A stretch of DNA of 64,000 nucleotides. It comes from Zunongwangia pacifica. GTDB lineage: Bacteria; Bacteroidota; Bacteroidia; Flavobacteriales; Flavobacteriaceae. Below are positions 55,057 to 63,703 of the stretch, piece by piece. The DNA lies in NCBI RefSeq assembly GCF_023499215.1, contig NZ_JAKHSK010000017.1:1-64000 (forward strand), given 5' to 3'. The notes under the pieces are model-generated. The model had not been told where the DNA came from. It made no database searches and was given only the letters and a program-made list of their open reading frames with translations. A program made the translations under genes and the position numbers. The stretch's first letter is position 1. Each line of letters begins with the position of its first letter.

Positions 55057-56209
55057 GGTTTTGCATAGCTAAAATTTCCTTATAAAATTCAATATTTTCA
55101 ATAGCTTTATTTTGAATATCGAATCTTTCTTCAACTTTTAATCTAGCATTTTTTTGAAGTTTTTCTCTTAAAAGATCATCTTCAAATATTTTGTTTATTG
55201 CATTTGCAAAGGCATCATGATCTGCCGGATGTGCTAATAATCCATCTTTTCCATCAGTTATTATTTCTTGTGCCCAACCAATATTAGTGTTTACCACAGC
55301 CTTTTGTAAAGCCATCGATTCTATAGTCACCATGCCTAAAGTCTCTGCATAGGATGGAAAAATACAAACATGTGCGTTTTTGATATGGTTTTTCACGTCA
55401 GAATAAGGCATTTTTCCTAAGTACTTTATTCCAGAAAGTTTTTTTTCTTTTATCTTTTGCTGAAGTAATGCCCAGGTTGATGTACTGCCTGTTTTAATAT
55501 CTGGACTATCGCCGCCTATCAATAATAGCGTTACTTTTGGATATTGCTGCTGAACTTTTTCAAAAATAGTAGGTAATTCTAAAACTCCTTTTTTGCGAAT
55601 TAAGGTACCCAAATATAAAATTGTAAATACTTCAAATTGCTCTGAATTTTCATTATTGAATTGTTCCAAATTCAATCCATAATGAATGGTTTTTATGGTT
55701 TTATTTTTAATATGAAACAATTCTTTTGAAACATTTCCGGCAAAAGTAGTGGGAGCAATAAAAGCATTTGCATTAGTTACCGCCTGCTGTTCAAAAAATC
55801 TATTTTTGAATTTTTGGGATCGATTTTCTAAATGGCAAAAATAAGTATCACTACCATGAAATCGCATTATTACTGGAATTGAAAAGTTCATATAAGCTGT
55901 AATCCCCGTCCAATCCGGAACTTCTAATACACCTATATTAGTATGCTGAATCCAATAATTCAGCTTTTTATTTATGTATTTTCGATAGAAATAAAATCCG
56001 CCAATTTTATAGGTTTTCTGTTTAATACAGTAAAAATGAATCTCATTTTCTTCAAATTCGAGATCCGCTTTTTGCCCATATACAAAAACACTAATAGTTA
56101 CTCCTTGTGATTGTAAAGACAGTACTAAATTTTGCAAACTACTTCCTAAACCACCAGAGTGACTTATTTTTAGGTGTGGATATTCAGGAGTTAGAAAACC
56201 TATATGCAT
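55049..56209 (-). CDS. glycosyltransferase family 4
   Basis: 386 residues. HIGFLTPEYPHLKISHSGGL opens the GT-B fold, with KTIHYGLNLEQF at the hinge, FTILYLGTLIRKKGVLELPT starting the second domain, and PSYAETLGMVTIESMALQKA as the donor site (EX7E intact). Start and stop overlap both neighbours by one to eight bases. The sugar is unknown. Confidence 0.9.
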   Translation of the reverse strand: MHIGFLTPEYPHLKISHSGGLGSSLQNLVLSLQSQGVTISVFVYGQKADLEFEENEIHFYCIKQKTYKIGGFYFYRKYINKKLNYWIQHTNIGVLEVPDWTGITAYMNFSIPVIMRFHGSDTYFCHLENRSQKFKNRFFEQQAVTNANAFIAPTTFAGNVSKELFHIKNKTIKTIHYGLNLEQFNNENSEQFEVFTILYLGTLIRKKGVLELPTIFEKVQQQYPKVTLLLIGGDSPDIKTGSTSTWALLQQKIKEKKLSGIKYLGKMPYSDVKNHIKNAHVCIFPSYAETLGMVTIESMALQKAVVNTNIGWAQEIITDGKDGLLAHPADHDAFANAINKIFEDDLLREKLQKNARLKVEERFDIQNKAIENIEFYKEILAMQNHD

Positions 56210-57603
56210 TAGTTTAAAATATTATCAATGGTTTCCCAGATTTTTAATGAAGCCGTTTCCGGATGATCACCTGCCACAACTGTAAACCAGTTTTTTGCCT
56301 GGGTTACAATAGGCTTAGGATTATTCAGTAAATTTTCTAATGTAACTTGTAAACTTTCTTTTGAAGTTCCCCAGGCCACTGCGTTTTCTGAAGGCATCGA
56401 TCTAAAATGAACATACTTATAATTCTGCCCTATATCTCGAATTCCTGCTTTTAGTTGCGGTTGTTCGTAATTTATATAGATGCAAGGCTTATTATGAATT
56501 GCAAAATCGAAAACCATAGAAGAACAAATATTCACCACAAGTTCTGAATGCTCACAAACTGTTGCTAACAATGAAAAATCGTAAGGTTCAGGAAGAATTG
56601 TATTCCATTGTTTCCCCATTGCTTTCCATGCCGGTGCTATTTCCGTAACTTCTTGTTTATATTTTTTTATAATTTCTTGATACCTTCCTGTATGGTCTAC
56701 CGGAGCTTTTCTAAATATAATTCCTAAATTATAACCTTCTTTATTAAGATTTTGTACTGAAATGGCTAAATCTTCTAAATAATATTGATCTAGTGGAGAT
56801 GTAGTTGTATCGTCTCCTGAGAAACAGATATACTTTTTTGTTTCATCTAATCCGTAATCTGCAAAAAATTTAGTTTTAGGTATAATTAAATCCGGATTAA
56901 AATGAGGCTCAAATTGAGGGGTACCAGTAACAATAACCTGATGATCTTTTAGGAATGGATAATACTTCAGCATTTCAGCTTTCATCAAATCGCTCCAAAC
57001 AAAATAATAATCGGTATCCACCACTAACATCGCCTTAGGTACATTATCCCAGCTATAAATAAACGTAGCCGTGGGAATTACTAAATCTTTAGCAGCTAAC
57101 AAAGCACTAATCGCCTGGGTAGAACGCTGACTGGTACATAATATTAAATCGGGTTTATGCTTTTCCAGTTGCTTTTTGCAATATTCATATTTAGGATTTT
57201 GTCGTTCTAATTTATCGATACGTTTTTTAATTGCAATTAATCCTTTTTCAGAATTATGTTTTGCAATTAAAAATCGAGTTAAAAAACTACGTGTAGCTTT
57301 CTTAAAATTGCTGTATTCAAAAGGGAATTTATAGGTCTGATACACCGAATCATCGAATTCCTTATGCCATAAATTAAGTTCTATTCGTTTCCGTGCTCTG
57401 GAATAGATAGGCGTAAACTTATGCACATTTTTTGGTTCGATTTTAACCTCTTCCAGCCCCAATTGTTCTTGTAAAGGAAAAACACTATTATTCCAATATA
57501 CCACGTCCATACCTAGTTCTTGGCCAAGGGTGTTAAAATTGGTATAAGCGAAATTCCGGAGCCCTACACCATCAGGAAGAAAAACAAAAACCTTTTTAGC
57601 CAT
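56209..57603 (-). CDS. GT-B-fold surface carbohydrate transferase-like protein
   Basis: 464 residues, no close family recognised. It begins AKKVFVFLPDGVGLRNFAYT; the middle has PDLILCTSQRSTQAISALLA, YYFVWSDLMKAEMLKYYPFL and VIVTGTPQFEPHF; the C-terminal half has LVVNICSSMVFDFAIHNKPC followed by IYINYEQPQ. The VTGTPQ and CSS-FD-A features recall CDP-glycerol glycerophosphotransferases and GT-B sialyl/Kdo-type transferases. It is directly after the synthase gene for a nonulosonic acid (one-base overlap), so it may transfer that sugar from its CMP donor. That role is inference. Confidence 0.6.
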   Translation of the reverse strand: MAKKVFVFLPDGVGLRNFAYTNFNTLGQELGMDVVYWNNSVFPLQEQLGLEEVKIEPKNVHKFTPIYSRARKRIELNLWHKEFDDSVYQTYKFPFEYSNFKKATRSFLTRFLIAKHNSEKGLIAIKKRIDKLERQNPKYEYCKKQLEKHKPDLILCTSQRSTQAISALLAAKDLVIPTATFIYSWDNVPKAMLVVDTDYYFVWSDLMKAEMLKYYPFLKDHQVIVTGTPQFEPHFNPDLIIPKTKFFADYGLDETKKYICFSGDDTTTSPLDQYYLEDLAISVQNLNKEGYNLGIIFRKAPVDHTGRYQEIIKKYKQEVTEIAPAWKAMGKQWNTILPEPYDFSLLATVCEHSELVVNICSSMVFDFAIHNKPCIYINYEQPQLKAGIRDIGQNYKYVHFRSMPSENAVAWGTSKESLQVTLENLLNNPKPIVTQAKNWFTVVAGDHPETASLKIWETIDNILN

Positions 57604-58478
57604 TAATCTTTTCTGAATTTCAATTTTTCTCGTTGTACTTCTTCAATATCTAAAATATCTTTCTCTTTGAGTGTTAAGGATTTATAAACCGCACTTAAAT
57701 CTCGTTTTAGCTTTCTCATTCCCGAAGGTTCTAACGAAGCGGCATGATCTGTTCCTTTCCAGGTTCGGTCTAATGTATAATGACGTTCTACCACGTTAGC
57801 TCCTAAAGTGAAAGCTGCCACATCTACTGCAATCCCCAAGTGATGCCCAGAAAATCCAATATGCTTTACTCTATCTTCATAAAGTTGTTTCATTCTGGTG
57901 ATTTCTAATAAACAAACATCTTCAAAAGGAACTGGATAACCAGAAGTACAATTGTAAATCACTAAATCTTTATTCCTACCCTTATCAGTAAAAAAATCAA
58001 CTAAAACTCCTATTTCGTCTTTAGTGGTCATTCCTGTAGAAATATGAATTTCGCCCACATAATTTTCGCATAACCAAGCAAGCATCTCAAAATGATTATT
58101 ACAAGCCGAAGGAATTTTTATAAACTTTGGCTGTAAACTTTCAATTTCTTTTGCTGAAGTTAGATCCCATACTGAAGTGGAGTACGTGATTTCCATTTCT
58201 TCACAAAATTCTTTCAGTTCCTGATGTTGCTCTACCGTAAATTCTAAAAACTCACGATGTTCACCATACGTATCGCCGTACGCATTTACCGGATTAGGAT
58301 GTGGTGCGTTATACTGACTTTCAGTTAATAATTCTTTATTATTCCGTTTTTGAAATTTTACGGCATCTACTTTGCAAAATATCTTGGCTACTTTAATAAG
58401 CTCTTTTGCAATATTTATATCGCCTTTATGGTTACAACCAATTTCGGCAATTACGTAAGGTTCTTTATATAGGTTCAA
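57603..58478 (-). CDS. sialic acid/nonulosonate (9-phosphate) synthase, short form without SAF domain
   Basis: 291 residues forming only the TIM-barrel of the NeuB family: AEIGCNHKGDINIAKELIK, AVKFQKRNN, TYGEHREFLEFT, KIPSACNNHFEML, HISTGMT, GFSGHHLGIAV and ERHYTLDRTWKGTDHAASLE. It stops at residue 291, where NeuB/NANS proteins (about 340-360 residues) continue into a SAF (antifreeze-like) domain. GFSGH and TLDRTWKG resemble animal NANS-type synthases, which use 6-phosphorylated hexosamines or mannose, more than bacterial NeuB (usually SDH and no TWKG). It would condense phosphoenolpyruvate with an aldose. It overlaps its neighbours by 1-4 nt. Confidence 0.85.
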   Translation of the reverse strand: MNLYKEPYVIAEIGCNHKGDINIAKELIKVAKIFCKVDAVKFQKRNNKELLTESQYNAPHPNPVNAYGDTYGEHREFLEFTVEQHQELKEFCEEMEITYSTSVWDLTSAKEIESLQPKFIKIPSACNNHFEMLAWLCENYVGEIHISTGMTTKDEIGVLVDFFTDKGRNKDLVIYNCTSGYPVPFEDVCLLEITRMKQLYEDRVKHIGFSGHHLGIAVDVAAFTLGANVVERHYTLDRTWKGTDHAASLEPSGMRKLKRDLSAVYKSLTLKEKDILDIEEVQREKLKFRKD

Positions 58479-59629
58479 AATCTAGTATTGTATTTTTTTA
58501 TGAATTGAGCTGCTTCGCGAATAGCTCCTTCTCCTGATTTTTTTGCCAAATTCATGTCGGCAATTCGTTTAATTTCATCCATAGCATTTGCGGGAGCAAA
58601 ACTCCAACCTACACGGCACATATTAGCCATGTCGTTTACATCATCTCCTACATAGGCCAAACTATTCGTCTCTACATCATTTTTCAAGCAATAATCTTGA
58701 AGCAATCCGAATTTATCTTTTGCTCCTAAAAAGACTGTATCGATTTTGAGTTTTTTCATTCTGGCAGCAACCAAGGCAGAATTTTCTGAAGTCATTACCA
58801 TAACTTTTACACCAAATTGCCGTAGAATTTCTAATCCCATCCCATCGCGCATATCAAAAGATTTAGCCAGTTCTCCGTTTTCAGAAAATAATACTTTTCC
58901 ATCGGTAAAAACCCCATCTACATCTAATACCAAATGAGTAATTTTGGCATTCTTTTTTTGCTGTTGTAAATTGGTTGCCAAAAGATTTTCAACAATATTC
59001 CAATCGGCTTCACTATCAATTTCAGTATAAGAAATTTCAGGCATTTCAAAAGGAACAATTGTACCACTTATTCGATTTTGGCTTTTTACCAAAGCCTCTT
59101 TTTTTGTGCAATACACCGCTCCATTTTCTATTAATAAGCCTTCAAAATCTTGTCTTCTTGGTCTATTTTTATAATCATAATTGATAGATTCTCCAGCCGT
59201 ATTCCAAATAAAACGATGTGTTTTTACCACACTTAGAGAAGAATCGGCTCCTTCTTCAATTTTTGAGAGACCTTCATTGATATGCTTAGCTTTAGTAAAT
59301 GGAGAGGTAGCTTGCAATAAACAGAATACATCAAAATTATAATCAACAGTCTCACAATAGTTTAATATCGAAATTTCTGTAGAAGCAGTATCGGTAGCCG
59401 TATTATCGGGACGTAAAACTGCTTTCACTTTTGAAGACCACTTAAATTGATTTTCGACAAATTCAATTATTTCAGTATCATCAGTAAAAACAATTACCTC
59501 ATCAAGCTTTGAAAAAATAGCTTCGGTAAGCACCCAACAAAATAAGGGCCTTCCCAACATTTTTCGCTTATTTTTACCCGGAATCCCTTTAGATCCTTTT
59601 CTTAATGGAATAAAACCTATAGCCTTCAT
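58475..59629 (-). CDS. fusion of acylneuraminate cytidylyltransferase and HAD phosphatase
   Basis: 384 residues. Residues 1-220 are a CMP-sugar synthetase: FIPLRKGSKGIPGKNKRKML, QATSPFTKAKHINEGL, RPRRQDFEGLLIENGAVYCT and the Asp-rich EIDSEADW. Residues 228-384 are a KdsC-like (type C0) HAD phosphatase with catalytic residues present: Asp236 and Asp238 in VLDVDGVFTDGK, Thr280 in VMTSENS, Lys304 or Lys306 in LGAKDKFGLL, and GDD 328-330 with Asp333 in YVGDDVNDMANM. The HAD part could remove phosphate from a nonulosonate-9-phosphate and the first part then make the CMP-sugar. Animal CMP-sialate synthetases have a similar tail, reported as not catalytic. Confidence 0.88.
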   Translation of the reverse strand: MKAIGFIPLRKGSKGIPGKNKRKMLGRPLFCWVLTEAIFSKLDEVIVFTDDTEIIEFVENQFKWSSKVKAVLRPDNTATDTASTEISILNYCETVDYNFDVFCLLQATSPFTKAKHINEGLSKIEEGADSSLSVVKTHRFIWNTAGESINYDYKNRPRRQDFEGLLIENGAVYCTKKEALVKSQNRISGTIVPFEMPEISYTEIDSEADWNIVENLLATNLQQQKKNAKITHLVLDVDGVFTDGKVLFSENGELAKSFDMRDGMGLEILRQFGVKVMVMTSENSALVAARMKKLKIDTVFLGAKDKFGLLQDYCLKNDVETNSLAYVGDDVNDMANMCRVGWSFAPANAMDEIKRIADMNLAKKSGEGAIREAAQFIKKYNTRF

Positions 59630-59743
59630 TAACTTGTTAATTAAATGCTAATATACTATTTATAATTTGGGTGTAAATTTATTTCGATGAAACCTAGAAT
59701 TACTCTGCCATTGGTCGATAAGTGGCGATAAATAGATGATTTA

Positions 59744-60556
59744 TTACCTAAATGGACAGGATTCTAATAAGCCTTTTTTTAGGGCTTCCAGTACTTCAAA
59801 ATCTGGTAAGTTTGGATAAGTTTCAAATAAACTTTCTAATTCTGAAAACGTATATGGTTTTTGTCTAATTTTAGGTTGATAAAATGGAAGTTGAACCGAT
59901 TCCATATAATCCTGATATTTAATATCATCTCCAAATACTTTATCTGAAAACTTTTGCCATACAGCCGGTATACCATAAGCATGACTCACGATTATCCCAT
60001 GTAGCGAGGAAGATACTACACGCTCACAGGCTAAAATTTCTCGGGTAGTTTTTTCAACATCATTGGTCATAAAATCGATGAGAAAAACTTCATCTAAACC
60101 CGATATTAATTTCTTCGCTGTCTCATAATCGTTATAGTGCGGAATAAGACCAATCTTATATTTCTTAGTGATGGAAGGATTATAATAATTAGGCAATAAT
60201 AAAGCCGGATCTCCATAAATCGCCGGAACCTTATAGCCTTTATCTATTAAAAACTTTCTGGTTTGAGGTCCACGCACTGCTAAAAATTTAGCTTTTTTTA
60301 CAGGTTGTGTTTTATTAATAATACCACTACCCCAAACAATACACTTTTTATTTACATGCGCTAAAATACTACCAACAGTCACGTAAATTGGTGAAAATAA
60401 ATCTTTATAACTAGGCTTTTTTGGCCAGGCAAATTCAACCTGCTTTCCGGATATTATTTCTACCAGATATTTACCCAATAAATCGCCATAATTTTCTTTA
60501 TCTTTTTTCTGGATCTTACGCTCGTTCCACCAGAAAAGTCGGACTTTATTTGACAT
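59744..60556 (-). CDS. polysaccharide pyruvyl transferase family protein
   Basis: 270 residues. Near the start is ENYGDLLGKYLVEIISGKQV, then VTVGSILAHVNKKCIVWGSG, LAVRGPQTRKFLI, YGDPALLLPNYY and the C-terminal RVVSSSLHGIIVSHAYGIPA, all typical of the family. Members add a pyruvate ketal to a sugar of an exopolysaccharide or cell-wall polymer using phosphoenolpyruvate. The 114-bp gap to the synthetase gene is the longest within the cluster and contains no promoter I can identify. Confidence 0.85.
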   Translation of the reverse strand: MSNKVRLFWWNERKIQKKDKENYGDLLGKYLVEIISGKQVEFAWPKKPSYKDLFSPIYVTVGSILAHVNKKCIVWGSGIINKTQPVKKAKFLAVRGPQTRKFLIDKGYKVPAIYGDPALLLPNYYNPSITKKYKIGLIPHYNDYETAKKLISGLDEVFLIDFMTNDVEKTTREILACERVVSSSLHGIIVSHAYGIPAVWQKFSDKVFGDDIKYQDYMESVQLPFYQPKIRQKPYTFSELESLFETYPNLPDFEVLEALKKGLLESCPFR

Positions 60557-61508
60557 TTTTATTTTCTTTGATTGATTTCAACCTTTTAACTACCATTTCC
60601 AAAACTTCTTGTCTAAGGATTTTTGCATATTTTTGTCCCCTTTCAAATATGCTATTATAGACTTTGATACACTTGTTGAGTCTTAACCTATACTCATCTT
60701 TTGAAAGAGCATTTATAAAACTAAAAAGTTCTTCGGCATCCTTGAAATCAGCATAATCTATGAAACTTTGCTTAGGAAACAGTTCGTAAGCATTAGTGTT
60801 TTCAGAATAATATATAGGCAAACAATAATTTTCAATACTATTCCATATTTTTTCTGTCATATAATTTGGGTAAGCTGTATTTTCAAAACAGAGATTAAAA
60901 TTATAGTTGCTTAATATTTCTTTTTTTCTAGTGGGCCAATCACCTGTTCGTGAGTCTTCAATAGCAATATTATTAGGCCAGCCTTTTCCATAGACATCTA
61001 AAACCCCCTGTTTATCTCCGACAAGCGCAATTTCTGACCGTAAACCTATTAAATCAATATTCTTTCTATTGAAAATTAATTTCGGAGCATTTATACCGTT
61101 ATAATAAGACATTAAAGCAACTGTCTTTTTACTTTTGAATCTAAATTCATTTCCTAAATAGTTCAATGATCTGTTCATCATTTTAGCATGAAATGATAAA
61201 TTTTGCAGGAAAACGTCCTTTGTGTAAATATTCATATGATGGACTTTTATAAATCCATAATGTCTAGTTACCTCTGTAAATGATAAATCAAACCTAGGCT
61301 CATTAGTCCACAGTAAAAATTTCATTCCAGATAAACCACGAAAAAAATATTTTTTTAAGTGTCTAATTGTATCGCTTACAATAATATCCGCATCTTGAAC
61401 ATTTTCTACAAACTTTATATTATACTGTTTAAAAATATTAAAATCTCCTTCCTCAAAATTATCGAAAGGAGTATACGCCATTTTAGATGCTTTAAAAATT
61501 TTAATCAT
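60546..61508 (-). CDS. family 10 glycosyltransferase (alpha-1,3-fucosyltransferase-like)
   Basis: 320 residues. The C-terminal half has the GT10 signature NFNLCFENTAYPNYMTEKIW then NSIENYCLPIYYS and ELFPKQSFIDYADF. The N-terminal half has KFLLWTNEPRFDLSFTEVTR and TVALMSYYNGINAP. GT10 enzymes move fucose from GDP-fucose; no GDP-fucose genes are in this window. A second possible start is 27 nt inside (MAYTPFDNFEEG). It overlaps both neighbours by 8-11 nt. Confidence 0.85.
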   Translation of the reverse strand: MIKIFKASKMAYTPFDNFEEGDFNIFKQYNIKFVENVQDADIIVSDTIRHLKKYFFRGLSGMKFLLWTNEPRFDLSFTEVTRHYGFIKVHHMNIYTKDVFLQNLSFHAKMMNRSLNYLGNEFRFKSKKTVALMSYYNGINAPKLIFNRKNIDLIGLRSEIALVGDKQGVLDVYGKGWPNNIAIEDSRTGDWPTRKKEILSNYNFNLCFENTAYPNYMTEKIWNSIENYCLPIYYSENTNAYELFPKQSFIDYADFKDAEELFSFINALSKDEYRLRLNKCIKVYNSIFERGQKYAKILRQEVLEMVVKRLKSIKENKNVK

Positions 61509-62637
61509 TCATTACATTTATATAATTCTGGATACATAGCTTCCTTATGTTACAATAAGATAATGCATCTTTAATCTCTGTATTATTTTTTGTAATAGTT
61601 GAATCTAATGATTTAGAAATCAAAATTGCTATTTCTTCAACATCCCCACAATCGGAAATAAGCAAACCATTTTCTCTATGAACTATAATTTCCTCTGTAA
61701 CTCCGCCCGGATTGGACTGGATAGGAAAAACATCCATACAAATCGCTTCTAATAATGTATTCGGCATTCCGTCAGAATTACTATTCCCAATATAGATTTT
61801 GGATTTACCCATTAGCTTTAAAACTTCATTATGAGTTATCTTCCCAACAATTTTAAAGTTATCCCGATTTATTAAGTCTGTTTGGTTTACCCATTGAAAA
61901 ACCTCCGGATCGGCTCCAAAAACGACAATTTGATACGATTGAAGTTCTCCTTTCAATTTTAAAATAGCTTTTAAAACCGGGATTGCTCTTCCTGACCTCC
62001 CCTGATAACCTTTAATCAAAATAATATTTCTTTCTTCTTTTGATTTTTTATAGCTATTTAACTGTTCTAAATCAAATCCACCGCCACCGGGAAAAACGCC
62101 CAAAAACTCTCCGTTAAACCCGTAATTTTTAGCAATGGTAAAATCTCGGTTGCAATCGGTGATAAGAAAGTTTACCCGCGCCAATACTGTTTTTATATCT
62201 GCTAAATAATCTGGATTATTTTGAAAATAAAATAAATCGCTACCCCAGGAACTATAGATCCATTTTAAACTTTTATAGTTTTCCATAACCGACAAAATTG
62301 GCGTACAAGACACATAAAGTGCAAAACTATGTACTAAATCCGGCTGAATCTCTGTAACTGTTTTTTCAAATTCCTTAGAAAGATTACGTTCATTACATCT
62401 TGAAATAACTTGATATAATTCGGGGAATTTTGATTTTATAAAAATACGCCCCGGAAAATCCCATCGCATTTTCCAATTGGTGATTTGATGTACCCAGCTA
62501 ATTCGTTTTATATTATTTCCGGCTCCGGTAATATCAAACCAATACACGTCAAAATCGCTATCTTTTAGCTGATCGACCCATCTAAAAAAATGCAAACTGG
62601 GCATCGCCACCATCAGTATTTTTTTTTTGTTAGGCAT
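61501..62637 (-). CDS. glycosyltransferase family 4
   Basis: 378 residues. NKKKILMVAMPSLHFFRWVD starts the fold; YSSWGSDLFYFQNNPDYLAD and LGVFPGGGGFDLEQLN lie before the second domain; the donor site is GNSNSDGMPNTLLEAICMDV with the second Glu of the EX7E motif only, then FPIQSNPGGVTEEIIVHREN. It overlaps the upstream GT2 gene by 8 nt. Confidence 0.88.
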   Translation of the reverse strand: MPNKKKILMVAMPSLHFFRWVDQLKDSDFDVYWFDITGAGNNIKRISWVHQITNWKMRWDFPGRIFIKSKFPELYQVISRCNERNLSKEFEKTVTEIQPDLVHSFALYVSCTPILSVMENYKSLKWIYSSWGSDLFYFQNNPDYLADIKTVLARVNFLITDCNRDFTIAKNYGFNGEFLGVFPGGGGFDLEQLNSYKKSKEERNIILIKGYQGRSGRAIPVLKAILKLKGELQSYQIVVFGADPEVFQWVNQTDLINRDNFKIVGKITHNEVLKLMGKSKIYIGNSNSDGMPNTLLEAICMDVFPIQSNPGGVTEEIIVHRENGLLISDCGDVEEIAILISKSLDSTITKNNTEIKDALSYCNIRKLCIQNYINVMND

Positions 62638-63703
62638 CGGGTACTATTTTCAATATTATCTCTTCATTTTCCCAATCGATATTATAACGATAAACTGCTA
62701 AACGATGATGTTGTATGATAGCCTCTAAAAGCTTATCATTAAGATATTGCAGAGAATACGTTTGTATATGTTTTTTCCCGGCTAATCTTTTAATCTGATT
62801 TTTTATTGATTTTGAATGAGTATTGATTGTAATTTTAATTTCAGAAGCTTCTTTTAGGCAAGGGAAGATACCAATAATAAAAGCATCAAATTGAAAGCAT
62901 TCAGAACTAATTTCGTACTTGTGTATCGGTTTAGGTAAATCCTTCAATTTTGTTATACCAGGCATTTTACCCCATTCAAATATGCAATTAGCTTTGGTAA
63001 TTTTATGCTGATCTTGTAAAATCATATACCGATGATTTATTTTTTCAAGATTGGTGTGAAAAGGAAAATTACTTTTTTTGCTTCGGTACTGTTTTGGGTG
63101 CCACTGATGTTTTACTAAAATTTCCTGATCATAAAAATGCACCGAATATCCCGCATTTTTTAAACGTAAATGAACATCGGTATCTTCTGCTCCCCAACCG
63201 TGATAAAACTCATCGTAACCGTTTATTTCTTTCAATACTTCGGTTTGGTATAAAGCAATACCGGTAACTTCTTTATTACTGCTAAAAGAAATCGGGGCTT
63301 TTTCAAAAGTTAGTTTTTTTTGGGTAGCTTCTCGATCTAAAAATCCTGTTTTAAAATAAGTAATTACTTTTTCTTTATGGAGTACTTTCGATTTTTCAAC
63401 AAAATCTGGATGAAATAATAAATCGATATCGGCTACACATAAAAGCGAAGAATCACATTTTTTCAAAGCAATATTTATCGCCCTGCTTTTGTTCCAAAGT
63501 TGTCCATAGGTAGTTACATAAATATAATCTACAAAATCAAATAATTTTACCAGCTGTTCTATCTGTGATGTAAACGTATTTGAACTTCCGTAATTTACCA
63601 GAAACACTTTAAAATCTTGATCGCTCTGATCTTTTAAAGAAGTCAAACAGCGTTTTACGATTTCCAGTTCGCGATCACGATATGTAAGAACAAGGCTAAG
63701 CAT
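62630..63703 (-). CDS. glycosyltransferase family 2, galactosyltransferase-like
   Basis: 357 residues. LSLVLTYRDRELEIVKRCLT at the N-terminus, CVADIDLLFHPDFVEKS as the DXD region, then a C-terminal GYDEFYHGWGAEDTDVHLRL followed by KNAGYSVHF, the galactosyltransferase-type motif of chondroitin-synthase-like GT2 enzymes. About 120 residues after the catalytic core are not assigned. Confidence 0.87.
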   Translation of the reverse strand: MLSLVLTYRDRELEIVKRCLTSLKDQSDQDFKVFLVNYGSSNTFTSQIEQLVKLFDFVDYIYVTTYGQLWNKSRAINIALKKCDSSLLCVADIDLLFHPDFVEKSKVLHKEKVITYFKTGFLDREATQKKLTFEKAPISFSSNKEVTGIALYQTEVLKEINGYDEFYHGWGAEDTDVHLRLKNAGYSVHFYDQEILVKHQWHPKQYRSKKSNFPFHTNLEKINHRYMILQDQHKITKANCIFEWGKMPGITKLKDLPKPIHKYEISSECFQFDAFIIGIFPCLKEASEIKITINTHSKSIKNQIKRLAGKKHIQTYSLQYLNDKLLEAIIQHHRLAVYRYNIDWENEEIILKIVPDA

